From contig JAUILM010000117.1 in NCBI GenBank assembly GCA_030432855.1, positions 1 to 10,923 on the forward strand: a DNA stretch of 10,923 bases, read 5' to 3'. Below, piece after piece: positions 7,248 through 10,923 of the stretch (its first letter is position 1; each line of letters begins with the position of its first letter). Under the pieces are notes generated by a model, which searched no databases, was not told the origin of the DNA, and was given only the letters and a program-made list of their open reading frames with translations. The DNA comes from Bacteroidia bacterium (GTDB lineage: Bacteria; Bacteroidota; Bacteroidia; Chitinophagales; Saprospiraceae). The position numbers and the translations under genes were made by a program.

Positions 7248-7265
7248 CGTTGAGTCATTCTCTAG

Positions 7266-7339
7266 TGGAGCTACGGGGATTCGAACCCCGGACCTCTTGA
7301 CTGCCAGTCAAGCACTCTAGCCAACTGAGCTATAGCCCC
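7266..7339 (-). tRNA. tRNA-Ala (anticodon GGC)
   Basis: The minus strand folds into a complete 74-nt cloverleaf: acceptor GGGGCTA with TAGCTCC, D-stem GCTC/GAGT, anticodon stem CTTGA/TCAAG with loop CTGGCAG (anticodon GGC, reading GCC/GCU), T-stem CGGGG/CCCCG with loop TTCGAAT, discriminator A. The third acceptor pair is G3-U70, the alanine identity element, which confirms the isotype. CCA is not encoded (CTA follows), so the 3' end must be added by the CCA-adding enzyme. It has its own promoter and terminator. Confidence 0.97.
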
Positions 7340-7349
7340 ATTATCATTG

Positions 7350-7379
7350 TAAAGCTATCATTTGCTCAGATGCTGACAA
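7350..7379 (-). promoter_or_regulatory. Bacteroidota-type promoter of tRNA-Ala
   Basis: On the minus strand, TTG (7379-7377) is followed by 19 nt and then TAGCTTTA (7357-7350), against the Bacteroidota consensus TTG-N17-23-TAnnTTTG (one mismatch in the last base). The tRNA begins 10 nt further on, a suitable distance for initiation and a short leader. Confidence 0.6.
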
Positions 7380-7397
7380 GCTCTTTGCTTCGTCAGT

Positions 7398-7414
7398 ACT
7401 GAGCTATAGCCCCA
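7398..7414 (-). repeat. 17-bp partial copy of the tRNA-Ala 5' end
   Basis: The 17 bases TGGGGCTATAGCTCAGT on the minus strand are identical to the tRNA 5' end plus one flanking base (7324-7340). They lie in the same orientation, exactly 74 bp (one tRNA length) upstream. The rest of the tRNA is not present. It looks like a scar of duplication, deletion or integration. Confidence 0.75.
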
Positions 7415-7526
7415 AAAACTGGACGGCAAATGTAAACAATTTCATTTAATTCCTGAATGTAAAATAATACCTCCCTTATGCTACTCTATATGTTATTTCC
7501 TACCTTCCTTTCTCACAAACCTGCTT

Positions 7527-9230
7527 ATGCCGTTCTATCGAAACTTTCGGACTCTGATATGCATGGTGGTAATCATTTCTTTACCTCCTATTGCATTTAG
7601 TCAACCGATTATCCCCCTTAACAAGATCGCTGTTCTCACTTTCGATGATGCTGTGAAATCACATCGCACGGTCGTGGCTCCCTTGCTCCAGGAATACGAA
7701 TTTGATGCGACTTTCTTTGTGACCTATCAATGGATGGATGACACGACTCATTTCATGAGTTGGCAGGAAATCGGTGAACTGCATGCAATGGGATTTGAAA
7801 TCGGCAATCACTCGTGGACACACGCGAATTTTGCACATCCTGCCACCGCCTTTGAACTGGAAGGAGAAATGATTATGGTCGATTGGCTATTAGATCAGGT
7901 GGATGTACCGAAACCGGTCAGCTATGCTCACACAGGAAACGCCTTTGGACCGGAAGTAATTGAAACACTACAGAATTTGGGATACCAATATGCCCGACGC
8001 GGTAAGCAACCCGAAGTGGAATACGGTACACTGGAAGCTGGGCCTGGATATGATCCCAACAAGCATCATCCACTGCTGATCCCCACCACGATGGATTTCT
8101 ATCCTGATATGACCCTGGAAGTTTTCAAAGAGAATCTGGCGAAAGTCCCGGATAACGAGATAGTGGTGCTGCAGTTTCATGGTGTACCAGATGTCGCTCA
8201 TCCCTGGGTCCATACCGATCCGGAAGACTTCAAGAAATATATGGATTATTTAAAGGCAGAGGGATATGAGGTGATTGCCCTTAGAGACCTGGAAAAATAT
8301 ATTCCCCACGAGCTGCCAAAGGATCCGCTACTCACTGCACGTTATCCGGATCTATCGGCCGCTGAATTAAAATGGCCGCAGGAAGTGATCGACTCCCGGA
8401 CCCGGCAGGACTACTGGCTACAGGTCATGAAGCGACACAGATTCACCCCAGAAGAAATGGGAAAAGTTCTGGGTCTACCAGCAGAAGAGGTCAAGGTTCT
8501 GGCCCAAGACGTTGCTGTACCCGTGGCTCCAAATGAAAAATTGGAAGTACTACCCTACCCCGGTGGCCGACATCCTCGCATTGATTTTAAAGAAGGCATG
8601 GCCAGCCCACGTCGAGGCACAAAATTGAGTGTCTTTTTGCCCTGGTCACCGGCAGAATATGTCGTCCTGGATGTACCGGAGGCTGTGATGTCTCAATATG
8701 GGATCACCTTTTTGGGGCATAAACATATACCTACCGTTTTCGATTATGCAAAAATACCCATCGCTAATTCTGATTGGACAATGGATGATGAGGGGCAATT
8801 GACGAATCTATGGAAGTTGCCTAACCATCTTGAAATCGGCGCTTCTGTCGCTCCCCACACCGATCATCTGAAGATAAAACTCTGGCTCACTAACCATACC
8901 AGAGACACCATTTTCAGGGATCTTCAAACTCAAGTCTGTGTCATGCTGGGTCAAGCCAGGCTCTTCGATGAACAAACCAATGACAATAAGAAACTCACTT
9001 GCCCCATAGTCGCCGTAGAAGCCGAAAATGAAGATCAGTGGATTATCACGGGATGGGAAGGCTGCACTAATCCCTGGGGAAATGCGGATTGTCCTTGCTT
9101 ACATGCTGACCCCAGGTTTCCGGATTGTCCTCCGGGAGAGACGGTATCACTGGATGGTGTTCTCTGGTTTTATCAGGGTAAAGATATTGACGAGAAAATC
9201 GAGGAAGTAGCAGAATTTATGAAGTGGTAA
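7527..9230 (+). CDS. Secreted polysaccharide deacetylase (CE4/NodB fold) with long C-terminal extension
   Basis: This 567-residue protein has a signal peptide (hydrophobic 9-24, cleavage near AFSQ). Residues about 32-260 form a NodB/CE4 domain. Motif 1 is TFDD (38-41; the first Asp would be the catalytic base and the second the metal ligand). Motif 2 is HSWTH (95-99) with both metal-binding histidines. VLQFHG (214-219) matches the late His motif. The usual Arg-rich motif 3 (RxPY) is replaced by 'PVSYAHTGN' (130-138). Family members remove N- or O-acetyl groups from glycans in the periplasm or outside the cell. A helical stretch (290-330) leads to an all-beta extension (about 340-567) with a Cys cluster (C513, C522, C524, C534) that I do not recognise. 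It starts at ATG without a Shine-Dalgarno. It is convergent with the epimerase gene, 6 bp away. Deacetylase fold is sure; substrate unknown. Confidence 0.88.
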   Translation: MPFYRNFRTLICMVVIISLPPIAFSQPIIPLNKIAVLTFDDAVKSHRTVVAPLLQEYEFDATFFVTYQWMDDTTHFMSWQEIGELHAMGFEIGNHSWTHANFAHPATAFELEGEMIMVDWLLDQVDVPKPVSYAHTGNAFGPEVIETLQNLGYQYARRGKQPEVEYGTLEAGPGYDPNKHHPLLIPTTMDFYPDMTLEVFKENLAKVPDNEIVVLQFHGVPDVAHPWVHTDPEDFKKYMDYLKAEGYEVIALRDLEKYIPHELPKDPLLTARYPDLSAAELKWPQEVIDSRTRQDYWLQVMKRHRFTPEEMGKVLGLPAEEVKVLAQDVAVPVAPNEKLEVLPYPGGRHPRIDFKEGMASPRRGTKLSVFLPWSPAEYVVLDVPEAVMSQYGITFLGHKHIPTVFDYAKIPIANSDWTMDDEGQLTNLWKLPNHLEIGASVAPHTDHLKIKLWLTNHTRDTIFRDLQTQVCVMLGQARLFDEQTNDNKKLTCPIVAVEAENEDQWIITGWEGCTNPWGNADCPCLHADPRFPDCPPGETVSLDGVLWFYQGKDIDEKIEEVAEFMKW

Positions 9231-9236
9231 TTCTAA

Positions 9237-10082
9237 CTAGTCTGTATTCCACATCTCCCGTATAAATTCAATGCCATCCCGAAATATTTCTTCGAGCGTC
9301 GTCTGATAGTTTCGCCAGGCATGTACTCCCGGGGCAAATTCTTCATTATATCGTCCAAAAGCTTCAATGGTCAACCAATGGTCGTAGCCGCTTTCCTTCA
9401 AAGCATGAAAAGTCTCATGCCAGCGTACCTGTCCGCTACCCGGGGTCCCGCGATCATTTTCAGAGATCTGTACATGCCGGATCTTGTGGGCATATTGCGT
9501 GACTACTGATGTCACATCCTTTTCTTCGATGTGTGCATGGTGCGTGTCATAAAGCATTTGGACATTGGGATGATCCACCATGGAGACCAGACTGTCCAGA
9601 TCTTTCATAGTATTGGTGAGATAGCAGGCAAAACGGTTGACTGCCTCAGGAGTCAGGACAATATCAAATTGCGCTGCATATTCAGCGGCTGTTCTGAGTG
9701 CTTCAGCACTCCAACGAAACTCATCCAGGGTAGGCGGTTGACCCGTGAATACACCTGGAGCACACTGAAAGGGGCCGGCGATTACCTCTCCTCCCAGTGC
9801 TGCGGTAAGATCAATCCTCCGTTTTAGTTCTTGCAAACCATGCAGCCTGATTTTCGGATCCTGGCTAATCAAATTGTGATCAGCACCGAGGGATAAGGTA
9901 GCTGTACGTCCCAGCTCGAGACTATCCAAATGCTTTCCAACAGCCTTGTAATCCCACTGGGTACCAAACCTGACAGGTACCTCTACGCCATCATAGCCTG
10001 CGGATTTGAGAGTTTCCAAAAGAGGATAGTGGGATTCATCTATGACTGTGGTCCAAAGGTGGAGATTGATGCCTACTCTCAT
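9237..10082 (-). CDS. Sugar phosphate isomerase/epimerase family protein (tagatose/psicose 3-epimerase-like)
   Basis: This 281-residue cytoplasmic TIM barrel (xylose isomerase-like, AP endonuclease 2 superfamily) is of the family's normal length. It opens MRVGINLHLWTT. Conserved stretches are 'GYDGVEVPV' (29-37), 'TPEAVNRF' (144-151, metal ligand E146), 'MLYDTHHAHIEE' (176-187, ligand D179 and substrate-contacting H182), 'SENDRGTPGSG' (207-217) and 'LTIEAFG' (237-243, ligand E240). These resemble D-tagatose/D-psicose 3-epimerases, which move the C3 hydroxyl of ketohexoses using Mn or Co. The usual metal-binding His in 'xVH' is Gln here (HVQ, Q205). No signal peptide was seen. The ATG at 10080-10082 has no Shine-Dalgarno. 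It is divergent from the Gfo/Idh gene, so the two may serve one sugar pathway. The substrate is not determinable. Confidence 0.86.
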   Translation of the reverse strand: MRVGINLHLWTTVIDESHYPLLETLKSAGYDGVEVPVRFGTQWDYKAVGKHLDSLELGRTATLSLGADHNLISQDPKIRLHGLQELKRRIDLTAALGGEVIAGPFQCAPGVFTGQPPTLDEFRWSAEALRTAAEYAAQFDIVLTPEAVNRFACYLTNTMKDLDSLVSMVDHPNVQMLYDTHHAHIEEKDVTSVVTQYAHKIRHVQISENDRGTPGSGQVRWHETFHALKESGYDHWLTIEAFGRYNEEFAPGVHAWRNYQTTLEEIFRDGIEFIREMWNTD

Positions 10083-10279
10083 GGTGATATTAATTTTGGA
10101 ATCATAAGATATTAATTCCAGGTGTCGAATGTTAATTCATCCTTTTAATCCGGCGCGTGTTCATTCGATAGGAAATCCCAGTCTTTGAATAAAATGAGAT
10201 TTCATAAATTGTAGCAACGTACTTTATTCACAAACAAGTTTATTTAGTTGTACTAAATAAATCTGCTAAACCAAATGAA
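10083..10279. promoter_or_regulatory. Divergent intergenic region with a perfect 9-bp inverted repeat
   Basis: This region drives the leftward epimerase and rightward Gfo/Idh genes. At 10239-10261 lies TTTATTTAG-TTGTA-CTAAATAAA, a perfect 9-bp inverted repeat with a 5-nt centre, ending 18 bp before the ATG at 10280. It could be an operator or a 5'-leader hairpin covering the initiation region. No full TTG/TAnnTTTG promoter was found on either strand. Confidence 0.45.
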
Positions 10280-10923
10280 ATGTCCAACGAATCTAAAAAC
10301 TCCCGAAGAACCTTCATACGAACAGCCGCCGCCGGTGCGATGGCGGCAGTGACTCCGTCGAGTGTCAAGAAGACTTCGGAGATGCCAACGATACTCCCTA
10401 AAAATCCACAGGGTGCAAATGACCGGATACGGGTCGCTGTGCTGGGTGTCAACGGTAGAGGTAAATCACATATAAAGGAAGTGATGGGATTGAAAGAAAA
10501 AGCCAATGTAGAGGTCGTGGCTTTATGTGATCCCGATATGAATATTTTGAAAGAGCGTGCAAAAACCTTTCAAGAAACCTACGGTCATGAAGTGCGCATA
10601 GAGCAAGACTTTCGAAAATTATATGATGATCAATCCATTGATGCTGTCACCCTTGCATCACCCAATCACTGGCATGCGCTCCAAACCATATGGGCTTGTC
10701 AGGCTGGCAAAGACGTATATGTAGAAAAACCTGCTACGCACAACATCTATGAGGGTAAGAAGATGATTGAAGCGGCTTATAAATACAATCGAATTGTTCA
10801 ACATGGTGTGCAGCTGCGAAGTTCAGTTGCCATTCGAGAGGCGATGCAGCATCTTCGTGATGGACTCATCGGTCGTGTACACATGGCACGAGGCCTCGTG
10901 TATCGCTGGCGAGCCGACATCGG
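10280..10923 (+). CDS. Gfo/Idh/MocA family oxidoreductase with Tat signal (runs off right edge)
   Basis: The first 214 codons are present and remain open at the window end; family proteins are usually 400-460 residues, so about half is shown. It begins MSNESKNSRRTFIRTAAAGA, a twin-arginine signal (SRRTFI) with an Ala-rich core, typical of exported Gfo/Idh proteins in Bacteroidota and Planctomycetota. The Rossmann fold starts at about residue 53 ('RVAVLGVNGRG', the NAD(P)-binding glycine motif), followed by 'VVALCDPD', 'DAVTLASPNHWHA' and the catalytic-region 'VEKP' motif ('DVYVEKPATHN'). Members oxidise, reduce or hydrolyse sugars with tightly bound NAD. The ATG at 10280 is chosen because it places the Tat motif at the N-terminus; the ATG at 10275 is in another frame. 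No Shine-Dalgarno is present. It is divergent from the epimerase, and a joint sugar pathway is plausible but inferred. Confidence 0.92.
   Translation, partial: MSNESKNSRRTFIRTAAAGAMAAVTPSSVKKTSEMPTILPKNPQGANDRIRVAVLGVNGRGKSHIKEVMGLKEKANVEVVALCDPDMNILKERAKTFQETYGHEVRIEQDFRKLYDDQSIDAVTLASPNHWHALQTIWACQAGKDVYVEKPATHNIYEGKKMIEAAYKYNRIVQHGVQLRSSVAIREAMQHLRDGLIGRVHMARGLVYRWRADI

Larger units (their letters stand above)
7142..7259. repeat. 118-bp nested inverted-repeat (cloverleaf-like) element
   Basis: A perfect 14-bp terminal inverted repeat (AATGACTCAACGAT at 7142-7155, ATCGTTGAGTCATT at 7246-7259) encloses three adjoining arms. Arm 1 is CCGTCC-TAC-GGACGG (7156-7170). Arm 2 is a 9-bp stem TTTTTGATT (7171-7179) with AATCAAAAA (7220-7228), enclosing a hairpin AGCA-t-CAAAG / CTTTG-TGCT (7187-7210). 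Arm 3 is TGGCTCC-TTGT-GGAGCCA (7229-7246). Nearly every base outside the loops can pair, with arms abutting as in a four-way junction. It lies 6 bp beyond the 3' end of tRNA-Ala and abuts the repeat array. Part of it serves as terminators (separate entries). No clear target-site duplication is visible. Confidence 0.8.

Noticed and set aside
7142..7259. Firm call as an integron attC site
   Set aside because: The core heptamers fit, but the outer stem is perfectly paired without the usual unpaired spacer and extrahelical bases. No integron integrase or cassette gene is in the window, and terminators explain much of the structure.
10240..10506. 88-residue minus-strand ORF at the Gfo/Idh 5' end
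   Set aside because: It is antisense to the Tat signal and Rossmann motif of the Gfo/Idh gene and has no support of its own.

Overview
The window looks like a Bacteroidota-type genome (my inference). Most genes lack a clear Shine-Dalgarno sequence. A tRNA-Ala gene is preceded by a good match to the Bacteroidota promoter (TTG, 19 bp, TA-GC-TTTA), and another -7 match (TACTTTTG) precedes an ABC-F gene. The protein set (ABC-F, Asp-box beta-propeller, CE4 deacetylase, sugar epimerase, Tat-exported Gfo/Idh oxidoreductase) fits a heterotrophic, carbohydrate-using environmental bacterium. The precise lineage cannot be fixed from the sequence alone.

Layout. Bases 1-283 hold the 5' end of a leftward phytanoyl-CoA dioxygenase (PhyH) family gene. 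Bases 406-1044 hold a secreted WG-repeat protein whose fourth repeat runs into the last 38 codons of an arylsulfatase read in another frame (948-1064), so this is a chimeric, broken locus. These left-end genes have strong Shine-Dalgarno sites, unlike everything to their right. Bases 1201-2814 encode a YbiT-like ABC-F ATPase. Bases 3109-6369 (minus) encode a large secreted protein with eleven Asp-box motifs (VPS10/sortilin-like propeller). Bases 6593-7142 are a non-coding array of about 3.25 long direct repeats. The array ends exactly where a 118-bp, almost fully base-paired cloverleaf-like element begins (7142-7259). That element contains two facing terminators and sits just downstream of tRNA-Ala(GGC) (7266-7339, minus). 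A 17-bp copy of the tRNA 5' end lies 74 bp upstream of the gene. Bases 7527-9230 encode a secreted polysaccharide deacetylase with a long C-terminal extension. Bases 9237-10082 (minus) encode a tagatose/psicose-3-epimerase-like TIM barrel, convergent with the deacetylase. A divergent Gfo/Idh/MocA oxidoreductase begins at 10280 and leaves the window.

How the genes may work together. The right third (deacetylase, epimerase, Tat-exported Gfo/Idh oxidoreductase) is a plausible glycan or sugar modification neighbourhood, but the genes are convergent or divergent rather than one operon. The parts least explained by ordinary genes are the repeat array with its cloverleaf element beside the tRNA, and the chimeric junction near base 950.
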